From positions 1,178,001 to 1,242,000 of the forward strand of contig CM022368.1 in the NCBI GenBank assembly GCA_011800155.1: a stretch of 64,000 nucleotides of DNA, in the 5' to 3' direction. The notes under the pieces were generated by a model, which saw nothing but the letters and a program-made list of their open reading frames with translations, did not search any database and was not told the origin of the DNA. Both the position numbers and the translations under genes were made by a program. The DNA comes from Flammulina velutipes (lineage: Eukaryota; Basidiomycota; Agaricomycetes; Agaricales; Physalacriaceae). Positions 11,769 through 22,840 of this stretch are shown piece after piece (within the stretch, counting starts at the first letter, position 1; each line of letters opens with the position of its first letter).

Positions 11769-13318
11769 TCATTCAACTATCTGAATGTCGTCGTCATCTT
11801 CATCGCCGCCTCTTCCCAGAGCATCTGACACCCGTTCTGACAGGGTCTTCAGAAAGATTTGAAGCTGCTCCTTCCTAAACGTGAATCCTTCGTTCAAAAA
11901 TGTTAGTTTATCCACGAAGGACGCGGCCTCCTTGTCTAGATCTAGTGGCGAGTACATGACAGACGGTACTACCTCGGCGATGGTGGCATCAAACTCATGG
12001 CAAAGTCGAAGGTTGAAGTGAAGACCTGGGAGCTATTTAGAATACCTCGACTAATATGAAGGCGAGAGACTTACTTTGAGTTATCGCAGGATCATCGTTG
12101 TCTTTGAATGTATAAACGCATGAAAACAGACAGTCTTCTTCCTGGTCGTCCAGTTTACAGGGCTCAATCTTGACATTTGTAACAAGCACGTCGGTGAGAT
12201 CTTCATAGAATGTGATGACTTTGGCTTTCTTGGGTTCGTCCGGTCCCAGTACAGAACCGCCTCCTCGTGTAGCGGAACCAGGCGGGCGCACCGTCTTTCC
12301 TACGGCAGCCTTGGACCTTTGAATTTCGGCGTCGAGTTGTTTACGCGTCATATTCACTGAGGAATGTGAATAAGGAAATCCAAAGCAGAGACGAAGATAC
12401 GTACCATCCTCCTGTAAATCCGCAATGAGCTTTTCTTTGTCCTTGAGTAGCTTAGAGTTTTCGTCTAGCTGGCGTTTATATTTCCTAGCGTCCCGTTCCA
12501 GCGCACTTTTCTCTTCGTCCGCGGCCTCGCGCGTCAATAGTTGGAGGACATTGCTCTTCCCATCTCTCATGAGTGGTTCGATCTTCGCCACCGTCGAGGT
12601 AAGCTGATCAATAAGGCTCTGTTGATCTGTCAAAGGTTAGCAGGCGACAAATTGACTGATCAACAAGCACCATTCATGCGCCTCTCGGCCGTTTCTTGAT
12701 ATTCTCTTAGAAGTTTTTCTGGCTCGGTTTCTCGTACGCGACATAGCTCTTCCACCTGGTGCGATAGTTGTGCAATGCGATCTTCGGCCTAACTGTGACG
12801 TTAAATGCAAACTCTTTGAAGGATCAAAGTACGCACGTCGTCCAGCGCTTGTCGTATACGGGCGAGCTCCGAGATACCGTTTGCCGGGCGCGCATCGTCT
12901 TCAGACTCGTCAGCCTGTGCGACTGGGGCTACTCGAGGGCCTGTCGATTTATGTGCTACGCGTGAATTCTTCACTGCGGTTTTGCCTTTGCCCTTCCCAT
13001 TTATCGCAGCCTTGCCACTCTTCCCCTTTTTGCCTCTCTCATCGCCCATTTCAGCATCGTCCTCGATCATTACCGGATTTCCTTGGTCGCCCAAGGATTG
13101 GGAAGGGCTCAAAGACGTTCTCTGTCGTTTCGCAGACTTTGCAGCAGTTGGCCTGGTGGATGGACCTGCGTTTGCGTTTGTGTTTGAAGATGAGGTCCGT
13201 GTCATGCTGGGGGTGGTAAATCCAAGACCGCCTAAGTACATGTTTAGCAACAAACAATTTAAATTCGGATGAAAAACACGGAAAACAAAGAAAACTGACC
13301 CAAAGAATCGTCGCTCAT
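11769..13318 (-). CDS. CSM1: Monopolin complex subunit Csm1/Pcs1-like
   Basis: Six exons read on the minus strand: 13318-13300, 13231-12837, 12788-12671, 12626-12405, 12356-12075, 12025-11769. The protein has a disordered, Lys-rich N-terminal region of about 110 residues and then a long coiled coil (from EDRIAQLSHQVEELC through KRQLDENSKLLKDKEKL). It ends in a small globular domain with FYEDLTDVLVTNVKIEP and SLHFNLRLCHEFD, the Csm1/Pcs1 pattern. Csm1 homodimers bind kinetochores and prevent merotelic attachment in fission yeast, or co-orient sister chromatids in budding yeast meiosis. The 19-nt first exon (MSDDSL) lies 107 bp from the divergent SPC3 start. The final 3' splice site (12026) was chosen because the nearer AG breaks the frame. 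Confidence 0.8.
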
Positions 13319-13425
13319 GAGAGAACCGTGTTTGGAACGTGACCTCTGTGATGGTCACAGACGCGAAGTGTGACAAGCCGGCGTAATACGTGTCTTCATT
13401 CCTCTCTGTTCTCTCCTCCACCACA

Positions 13426-14164
13426 ATGCATAGCATCATTTCGCGAATAAACAATGTCTCTGCCTTCTTCTCATCCTGTATGATGTGCCTTCTGGGAGCT
13501 GTTGCTATCTCCTCGTTCCTATTCACGGCCGATCCCAAAGGCGACTTGGCAATTGCATCTCTGAAAGTGTGAGGACCCATCGTATATTGGAGGAAACCGA
13601 ACTTACCACATAATCAGCTTCCCTGCAAAGGTCAACAGATATCCCTATAAGAAGCAAGAGATGGCGTTCGTCAACTTCAATATCACCGCTGGTCAGTCAA
13701 GACTGGACCTTGAATCCAATAAATACTAAACATCCGACTGAATAGATTTAACTCCGTTATTTCACTGGAACACCAAGCAGCTCTTTTTATACCTGGAGGC
13801 GGAGTACCTCAACAAGGACGGTGTATGAGCATTCACGTTGAACCCGGCATATTCTTAACACCGCATTCATCCAGGTCCTCAACGAGGTTGTCATCTGGGA
13901 TCGAATTGTCCGAAGGAAAGATGATGCTGTGATCAATGTCGCTGGAAAGAACAAGTACCACTTCCGCGAACTATCCAAAAAGTTCCGGTACGTTCATCGA
14001 TATTTTCCTCAGAATCAGCTCATCATACTTTGCATAGTGGTGTTCCTTCCACAAATTTCACTCTCAAGTACAGCGTGATGCCCCATGTCGGTATGCTCAC
14101 GTACGGAGAGGCAGCTAAAACAAATGGGCCTGTGGACTTTGTCATAGAGGAACGTGTATCATAG
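13426..14164 (+). CDS. SPC3: Signal peptidase complex subunit 3
   Basis: Five exons (13426-13568, 13618-13691, 13746-13822, 13875-13987, 14038-14164) encode about 177 residues. An N-terminal signal anchor (about residues 14-34, SSCMMCLLGAVAISSFLF) places the protein in the ER membrane. The lumenal domain contains the family hallmark DLTPLFHWNTKQLFLYLEAEY, followed by VVIWDRIV and YHFRELSKK. Spc3 (SPC22/23) is a subunit of the ER signal peptidase and is needed for its activity in yeast. Intron 1 is phase 2 and skips a short frame-breaking stretch; after splicing the sequence reads KVFPAKVNRYPY. The gene shares a 107-bp divergent promoter with the Csm1-like gene. Confidence 0.93.
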
Positions 14165-14212
14165 CGGCGCAAGCAACTAAATAACGCTGCATCCTCGAGG
14201 GATTCATGTACA

Positions 14213-16735
14213 TCACTTTGCTCTCAGCTTCGCATTTTCATCAAGCCTCTCGTCAATTCCAACATTGACTCCCGACAAAGTCCAAGCATGCAGAGCTTTG
14301 CGATCGTTGAAGCGCATCGCGCTTTGGACAGCGATAACTGCCAATCCTTCATCAGAGCCGCCGACTCTTGCTCCTGCTTGGACAAGAATCTCCACGACCT
14401 CATAATGTCCTTGTCTCGCGGCCTGTGTCAATTGACCAAGTCAGAAATCGAGAACGATGAAATGGGGTTGGTTGTCCTTACATAGTACACTGCGGTATGC
14501 CCCAGGTTGTCCCGTAAGTGGACTACAGCACCGGACTGCAGCAGAAGGTTCACAGATTCGATAAAACCGTTCATCGCGGCGACATGTAGCGGTGACCTTC
14601 CCGATCCTAATTCGAGGGTATTGACTAGTCCTCCAGCGATATTTCCATATTGTGGTACGTCAGCCAATAGAGATGACTGAGCATCCCCTTCGTGTTGTTC
14701 TCCAGCTGGCGACGCGGAATGGAGACAGAACTTGATACTCTCAGTGTCGTTTCTTGCCGTCGCAAGATGAATCAGGAAGGGGAGGAGAACTGCCTCGGTA
14801 GATGTTGCTTCAGCTGCAGTCCACGACCATGGTGCGGCTGCCTTTTGAGTTGCCTCATCGATTGTAGGACTCGATAAGGTGATTTTAGGTAATGCGGAGG
14901 GCGCCTGAGAAAGCTTCATGAACTGGGACAGAACTCCTTGGAATTTGTCTAGGTTTTGGTCTATCGTGCGTTGACTCGGCGCGGAACCAGAAGGGCGGCT
15001 GAGCTCACCCCGAAGGGGAGTGCCCATGAGAGAACGAACATCATCTGGTGTCAGCTCCGGCTTGGATAGAAGGTAGCTTAGTTTGGCTAGGGCGCACTTG
15101 TATAATGTTAGGACTCTAACAATTCAAGACGGACAGATGGCCATACCTCTGGTGTCATGTCATGACCTGGAACAACACCGACTTTGAGAAGGGTGCGACC
15201 AGTTTCATACGCATCGGAGACAGACCCCTTGGCGCATTGCGAGATGGCTACGACGACGACACCTCGATCGCACGCGTCCTGCAGAGCCTGCATAAGGTCT
15301 TTGCGTTGTGGCGCATTTCCTGCTCCGAACGTTTCGAGAACGACACCTCGCATGGGGGGCATAAAGAAAGCTTTCACAGTAGCTGCTGTGATTCCAGGAA
15401 ACAGGCGCAGTGTGGCTGTACACGGATTGGGACAACGAAGCTTACTCATCGAGAGATTACTCACCGACATCTGGACTCATTTCTGCAGTTTTGTGAGTTG
15501 AAGATAGATATATCACTGTATGGAACACACCTTTGTGAGCTCTAAAACGACGTAGACTGGTCTGCCTGATGACATCGTTCCAGTTAACGACAATGTCAAT
15601 CCCGACTAAACATGTAGAATTAACATCCGCCAATGAGCCAAGCAAGATGATCTCACCGTTGACAAGGGGAGGAAAATTTGCACTTTCGAAGGCACGCAGA
15701 TCGTACGAAGATGCCTTCGATACCCTGTTGCCTCTGAAGAGAGTGTGGTTAAAGTATAGGCAACATTCTAGACAGATATCATTGACGAGCCATTTTAGGT
15801 AATTTGATACCCACCAGGAATAATGTAATGTCCTGCTATTGTGAGGGCACCCATTAGGTTATCTGTGGCGTCGTTTCGAAGTTGTGAAAGAGGAATTTGT
15901 GCGCCCGTCACAATCTGAAATATGTGTGAAGGACTTGAACTATACTTCCGTAAAAGTTCTTACCACAGTTTTTCCGAGATCCTCCAGAAGAAAACTGAGG
16001 GCACTGGAAGTGTACGCCATAGTGTCCGTGCCGTGAAGGACAACGAAAGCGTCATATGTATAATTGAGCTCTATCTCTGAAGCAATTCTGATCCAGTCTG
16101 TACTGAGATAGGGACGTCAGAAGGAATACTTGTTTGCTATTTGAGGATAACAACCTTCAATGTCAATGTTGCTGCTATCAAGCAACGGATTCCACTACAC
16201 AATGTCAGGTTATGAGGTTAATTATGTGAACGGAAATACGAACCTCCAGGATTGCATAACGGATAGCCTTGCTGTTCGTTCCGCCCGGCACCACGCTACG
16301 TGGCGTCACAAGACTTGGCACCTGCGCTTCGTAGATATTATCGCTGATCTGAACACATGAGGGCTGCTGCGTTTCTAGAGTACTTTTATTCTGTGGCTGA
16401 AGGCCAGCTTGCTGGCCAATAGGCCGAGAAGAACGAACGGTCAAAGTAGGTTGAGGTGGAGAATGCGTCGCCGCGGTTGGCGAGGAGTTTCCTCCTTGGG
16501 GGCTTGATCGTCCACTATTTGAGCTCCAGTCTCTGAAGCCCTGTACCGAGCCGGAGTTCGAGAATAAAGAGTTTTGAAGAGGATCATGGAAGCGCGTTTG
16601 GCTTCGAAGCGTTTCTGTCAGAAAATAGGGCTCGGGGACGTAGCCATGATGGCCGACAAGCATTCCAATGGTGCCACCAGTGTAGATGACGAGAACCCTA
16701 GATTCGTCAGCGAGAATAGAGGCAGTAGTATCCAT
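14213..16735 (-). CDS. L-asparaginase with C-terminal ankyrin repeats
   Basis: A multi-exon minus-strand gene with its ATG at 16735 and TGA at 14213-14215. The N terminus holds the first catalytic Thr loop (YTGGTIGM). A Ser/Pro-rich insertion of roughly 80 residues follows. Then come the second catalytic motif HGTDTMAYTSSALSFLLE, VTGAQIPLSQLRNDATDNL, and the C-terminal lobe with GVVLETFGAGNAP and VVVVAISQC. At least two ankyrin repeats close the protein (RSPLHVAAMNGFIESVNLLL, and GHTAVYYAARQGHYEVVEIL). This matches type I cytosolic asparaginases fused to ankyrins, which hydrolyse asparagine to aspartate and ammonia. It is convergent with SPC3 (48 bp apart) and divergent from tryptophan synthase. 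Confidence 0.9.
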
Positions 16736-16881
16736 TTTAGCCAGCAAGATGAACGAGTCAAGTTGAAGGAAACGTCAGTAGATGTAAAGATAAGATTATG
16801 ATGGGATCGAGCCACGTGGATATCAGCCAATTATAAACTCAATGATTTACGAGTCAGATCACACCTTACAAGTTAACCACC
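16736..16881. promoter_or_regulatory. Shared promoter with two ACGAGTCA elements (Gcn4/CPC1-type)
   Basis: This 146-bp divergent promoter separates asparaginase from tryptophan synthase. It contains two copies of the octamer ACGAGTCA, at 16753-16760 and 16849-16856. Each contains TGACTC on the minus strand, the core bound by Gcn4/CPC1-type general amino acid control factors. Both genes act in amino acid metabolism, so shared control is plausible. Confidence 0.5.
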
Positions 16882-19479
16882 ATGGACGCACTCAAGAATG
16901 TCTTTGAAGCCAAAAAAGCCCAGGTAAGAATGCAATTCGATGATTTCCATCATCTCATGGACAATGATAGGGACAGCCAGCATTGGTGACATTCATAACC
17001 GCAGGTTATCCAACCCGCGCCGACACCGTACCCCTTATGCTTGCCATGGAAGAGGGAGGCGCGGATGTCATCGAACTCGGTGTTCCCTTTTCAGATCCAA
17101 TGGCCGACGGTCCTGCTATACAAGAGAGCAACACGGTGCGTCGTTAACTATCTCTCAAGGTACTAGCTGACCAAATTCTTTCAGATTGCACTGAAGAATG
17201 ACATGGAATACACAACTGTTCTTGGTCAACTTCGCGAGGCTCGTAATCTCGGGCTGAAGACACCTGTAATACTGATGGGTATGCCTTGGCCCAATATTCC
17301 ATCATACCATAATCATGCTCTCCAGGTTACTACAATCCTATGCTTGCGTACGGCGAAGACAGGGCCATTCAAGATGCAAGTGAAGCTGGCGCAAACGGTT
17401 TTATAATGGTCGATCTACCCCCCGAAGAGGCTATCACATTCCGCAAGAAATGTACACAATCTAAGTACGACATTACTCGCAGTCTTCATCCCGTTCCAAC
17501 GTTGATTTCCGACACAGCATCTCATATGTTCCCCTCATCGCACCTTCCACTACTATAAGCCGTATCAAGTTTCTTTCGTCTATCGCTGACAGCTTTATCT
17601 ACGTGGTTTCTAAAGTACGCCCATAGATTTCTCTTTCACTCCATACTCACCAGCATAGATGGGTACAACTGGCTCGTCGGACCAGGAAGCCATGAATATT
17701 GCTTTGCCTGAGATCATCGAGCGCGTACGTCAATATGCCACGGTTCCCATCGCTGTTGGCTTTGGCGTCTCCAATCGCGGACATTTCGATTTCGTCGCCG
17801 ATTCTGGCGCGGATGGTGTCGTCATAGGCAGCAAGATTGTATCTATCATCAAAACATCGAGCTCGGAAGAGATCGCTTCCAAGGTAAAAGACTTCTGCAG
17901 AGATATCACCCTAAAAGGACAGGAACCCAAACCTCGGACTTCTCTTCCTAGGCGAGATACTCCCCCGGCCGTCAAGGAAAAGAACAAGGTTCCAAACTTG
18001 GCATCATCTCCTTTGGTGCCTCTACCTGCGCGGTTCGGCGCATTTGGCGGACAATATGTTCCCGAAGCCATCGTCGACTGTTTGCTTGAGCTCGAGGAAG
18101 CTCATTCATCGGCTATGGGCGACCCAGAATTCATCAAAGAGTTCCATAGCCACTTCGAATACATCAACAGGCCGTCCAACCTCTACCTAGCGAAAAACTT
18201 AACAGCTGATGCCGGTGGTGCAAATATCTGGTTAAAGCGAGAAGATCTGTTGGTCGCTACCCTTTCTACCATGATGCGTGAATCTCATTACGCTGTCTAG
18301 CAATCATACCGGGTCACACAAGATCAACAATGCAATCGGCCAGATACTGCTCGCTAAAAGATTAGGCAAGAAACGCATCATCGCAGAAACTGGCGCTGGA
18401 CAACATGGTGTCGCAACAGCTACCGTCTGCGCTAAATTCGGCCTAGAGTGTATCATCTACATGGGAGCGGAGGACGTTCGAAGACAAGCTCTCAATGTCT
18501 TCCGTATCGAGATGCTCGGGGGAAAGGTTGGGTATGTCACCTCGCTTTGACGCGTAGTCCTTAAGCCACTTCTAGGTCATTCCGGTCACATCAGGCTCCC
18601 GCACGCTTAAAGATGCTGTAAACGAAGCGTTCAGAGATTGGGTAGCAAATTTGACTACCACCCATTATCTCGTCGGATCTGCTATTGGACCACATCCCTT
18701 CCCCACCATCGTTCGCGACTTCCAAAAAATTATTGGAGAGGAGATCAAGGTCCAATTACGGGCCGTCAAGAACAAGCTACCTGACGTTGTAATTGCATGC
18801 GTTGGTGGTGGTAGCAATGCCATCGGTACTTTCTATGACTTCATTGGCGACAGCAGTGTCAAACTGGTCGGCGTCGAGGCTGGAGGCGAAGGTGCGTAGC
18901 TAGTCAAGTCGGTTCCTCAAGAACCCTAATTCGAGCATAACCAAAAGGCACGGACACCGATAGGCATAGCGCGACATTATCGAAGGGCGTACCTGGTGTT
19001 TTGCACGGCGTACGAACATATATTCTCCAGTCGCCCACTGGTCAGATCATCGAGACGCACTCCATAAGTGCGGGACTTGATTACCCGGGCGTAGGACCCG
19101 AACATGCCTGGTTAAAAGATTCTGGACGTGCCGAATATGTTGTTGCTACCGATGAGGAAGCCTTACGGGGATTCAGATTACTCACACAGCGCGAAGGCAT
19201 CATTCCTGGTCAGTGTAGTTGCAAGTGTGGTTGATTAAGATTTAACTTCGCTCTTAGCCCTTGAATCTGCCCACGCCATTTGGGAAGGTGTTCGCCTTGC
19301 TAAAACTATGCCGAAAGACAGCGACATTGTTATTGTACGTTTCCATGCTTTCAATTCCAGCTTCCGCTAACGTTCCGTGTCAGTGTCTGTCGGGTAGAGG
19401 TGATAAAGACGTTGAGCAAATCTCCGAGCTATTGCCTAAGTGGGCTGATATTCTCGACTGGCACGTATCGAAAATATAG
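16882..19479 (+). CDS. TRP5: Bifunctional tryptophan synthase (alpha-beta fusion)
   Basis: A multi-exon gene encoding roughly 700 residues. The alpha domain comes first ([11 protein letters not shown], then [17 protein letters not shown] and [11 protein letters not shown]). A linker rich in Pro and Lys (about 17900-18000) joins it to the beta domain. The beta domain has [13 protein letters not shown], the PLP-binding [25 protein letters not shown], the phosphate loop GGGSNAIG, and [16 protein letters not shown]. The enzyme makes tryptophan from indole-glycerol phosphate and serine, with indole channelled between the sites. Alpha-beta order in one chain is the normal fungal arrangement. The intron between LKREDL and NHTGSHK (GTTGGT to TCTAG) keeps the PLP site in frame. 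Gcn4-type sites lie 26-130 bp upstream. Confidence 0.96.
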
Positions 19480-19605
19480 AATACGTATAGCGTTGTAGAT
19501 GATGTGTAATTCACTTTGCGTGGGAAATCAATCAATCATGTCTTGTAGTTTGACGTTGACCACGATGCGGAAATCAGGACCGTTGCTCAACACCACCAGT
19601 GCGCT

Positions 19606-22600
19606 ATGCTACGAGCCATTCGGGTCAAGAAACCAGGAGCTGGGAAGATATTGGCTATGGCTGCTATTACAGCTGCATTTTCTAAAGAGATGTCCTCCCT
19701 GGCTACTATATTCCCCCCAGCTTGTGCTGCATTCATCGTCCTAGAAAAACTTTGTCAGGTTGTGAAGGTATACTAATATTGTCTTCCGCATTCAGTATTC
19801 ATCAGCTCACTTGGGGCCTTAGGACATCCAAGTTAGTCGCGATCGCGAGACAAGCAGCCAGACTCACTTAGCAAGTATTTAGTCGAACAAGGAATCTTGC
19901 CATCGTCTTGTACACAAATGTGCCCGCATTCTTTTCACAATCAACGATCAAATGGAAGGTCGCTGGGATAGTGCCTCGTCTTCGTTGTTGCGTAATGTTC
20001 GTTCCTTCGAAGAGTGCGTGGCTCGGCTCTCCGAGACTATATCGTTCTGACGTTTAAAGCAGAACTCTAATTCAGATCCACGAATTCATGTTACAAGGGC
20101 TTCGTGCTCACTGGACCAGTCGTCTTCTGCGCAAAGCCAGTATAGAGGAAGCATTGGAGGAGTATGATGAGATGTTGAACGACACGTCTCAAGCATTTCA
20201 GGTAAGAGAGAAAGAGAGGCCTACATCATATCTTCTCGTGTTCAACGTCACTAAGCTAGCGGCTCTGATCAATATCCAACTGGCTGTCGAATCGTCACGA
20301 GCGAGCTCAAGTTCTGAATTGGCTCTCAGGCCTGCCAAGTTGCCACAATCCCACTCGCCTCCAATGGATTCTGACATGACTAAGGGAGAGTACGATATAA
20401 CGACATCGTATCAAACCCGACCAACCACTAGTAGCGTCCCACACGGTGCTGGTAAATCTTTGCCAGTAGATATTATGGACGATCATGGGGTTTGACTTCA
20501 TCTTTTGCGTAGCGAGTACTATTGTCAGCTAATCCTCCTCCTAGTATCGTCGATATCATCAATCCGATGTCCGTCTGACCGGCAGAGGATCATCCAAAAG
20601 TTCTTCTGGATGGTGGGCGGAAATGCTTGAAGCCGACACATCTGGCGAAACGACGCTTCTCAAATCATATGGTAAAAACGAACTGAAGGTATTCTCCATA
20701 CTGCCCTACACTGGCATTCCTTCTTACTGTTCCAATAGGTCTGGCGCCGAGACGTGGAAACTCTCATGAACATCTTGTACGTAGACATAACCGTTCACGA
20801 ACTACAATGATTCAACTTACACATTGACAACTGTATAGTCATCCAAATCTTCCTCAGATGAAGGGATTCTCACAGCCAAATGCACCCACGCCCTTTATTC
20901 TTCTTTCAAATGGTACATAAACCCCGCTGATAGACCTAGCTCTCTTTTCTCTGACGATACTTTCTCTCAAGTCAGACGAAGATCGCCTCAGAATTTACTT
21001 CTAGATGTGATGAGTAGACGAGGATTGGCCGCATGCGTCACTCAATTCCTTCAATTTGTGAGAATATCTCGATTGCGTGTTCTTAGAGCTTTGAATGACC
21101 ATCGCGTATCTAGTATAGTGAGATAGCGGTATGTGCCCGTACTCCTACTCTAGTTTTGCGCTGATTCTCGTATCAGGATACTGTGAAATACCTCCAAAAG
21201 CAACTGGGCTGCTCTGAGGCCAAAATGCAGGACTTCCTTGAAGTGAGTCTTTTCCTGATCACTGAGTAACGCTAAAGAAATCAACAGACCATGTCGTTTA
21301 CAGCTGACGGCGACACGAAGTTGATTGTTGGACTCCCCGAGATCAAAGAAGAGGGATGGCTTATTGCAAGGAGTTATACCTTGACGGACAGTATCGAATC
21401 CGCCGCCTTCAAAGTAGGGCCGTCTTCGTGACCTCCATTCACACGCCCTAACATAGCTTCCAGCTTCTGCCTTATGACTCGTCAGCGCTGGCTGATTTCA
21501 CAGGTAGTCTGCCCTTTGCTTTCTTGTTGCCTACCTCATCATCATGAACAGGCTGTAACGATGACGATATCAACGGAAGATTACATCAACTCATCTCTCT
21601 CCTCAAGCAGGTTATTCCTCGTGGATCAGCACTCCCGGGTCTTCCTAACCCGGTGCAAGAACTTCTTGATCATTCTTCAGCACGCAGTACCACAGACACA
21701 CCTGTGAGTTTCAGCCAGCTCAGGAATGCAACACTCGAGAGCTGTAGTGGACATACATGGCGCTCCATGTGCGTCGCGGGACCTCAATTTGCGGCCGGTG
21801 ACTTTGGGTACATTCCCGCATCACCAGTCAATCCATCGTTCAAAGACTTTGTGGTCCTCGGGAACATAATTCGCGATGGCATGGCTGTGTTTGATGTTAC
21901 GGGAACATGTACAGGTTCTTCTTGGAACTGGACCGACCTCCCGATGCGAAGAAGTCAAATACACCCATTTGTACTGTCTAACGATGAACAGTGGTAAGCT
22001 TAATTATTTGTTGATGATATACGTTTAACTGTTTTATTTACTTAGCTGGCCAGTCGTTGTACCTCCAGGGGCTCAGATTGATTGTGAAATCAACCATGAA
22101 CGGTCTATCAGCGACATCAACGATGCATGGCGCCTCCTCCTTCAAAGGTCGCAAAGCATTGCTGTCAAACATGATATCCAGCCCCATGAACTCATTCTAG
22201 GTGCCCATAGTTCCAACGATTCGAAAATTGAATATGGACTAATTCTAATAATTAACAGTAACAAAGGCTGGTACCACCAGACACTCTTACATCCGTGATT
22301 TTGCCACCTTCGTGAGAAACCGCGGTTCAGCCCATACCCCTAGTCCGACGATGTCCCCACTGAGTCGACCTAACTTATTTGCGCCGCGTCCTCCTGATAT
22401 GCCCTCGATGATGTACCAAATAACATCCTTCGAATATTCTTCAGCACCGTACTGGTCTGATAAGCCTTATAACTCACCAGAACCGCCACAATTAGACCGC
22501 AAATGGCTGAGCATCATAAATACGTGAGTACTCTTCTAGTGAAAAGCCCTAGGCGCGAGATGTTGATTCTCTTAGACCAACGCAGTACCTTGACTGGATC

Positions 22601-22627
22601 AGATTGCATCCAGATGACTTCCTGTAA
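19606..22627 (+). CDS. MLKL-NTD-like protein with degenerate kinase-like region
   Basis: A gene of about 17 short exons and roughly 700 residues. Residues 1-160 follow the MLKL N-terminal four-helix-bundle pattern: TIFPPACAAFIVLEKLC, SNKESCHRLVHKCARIL, NDQMEGRWDSASSSLL, FEETLIQIHEFM, and the brace-like SRLLRKASIEEALEEYDEML. A Ser/Pro linker follows. The next part resembles a kinase N-lobe remnant: GWWAEMLEADTSGETTLL, WRRDVETLMNILFHPNLPQM and PTPFILLSN. I saw no VAIK lysine, HRD or DFG. The C-terminal part, including GDFGYIPAS, is unknown. Mammalian MLKL permeabilises membranes in necroptosis; a cell-death or adaptor role here is inference. A 9-nt exon at 19823-19831 joins helix segments. The ATG at 19606 is the only in-frame one after an upstream stop. 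Confidence 0.65.
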
Positions 22628-22840
22628 ACAAAGGAGCACTCTAAAATGTTCCAGGGAACGAAATCGGCTCAGAGCGTTTAAAGGATGTAATACAATTCAA
22701 CCATATACAAATTTCTTCTTGAAGTTCTAGTGTATATATCTATAGAGTGCCGGTGACAAAAACACGGTGCGTATGCGGCGTAAGTTAAGTCAATAAATGT
22801 ACAACGCAATGACGACAACAAGGACAGCGAATGACCGATA

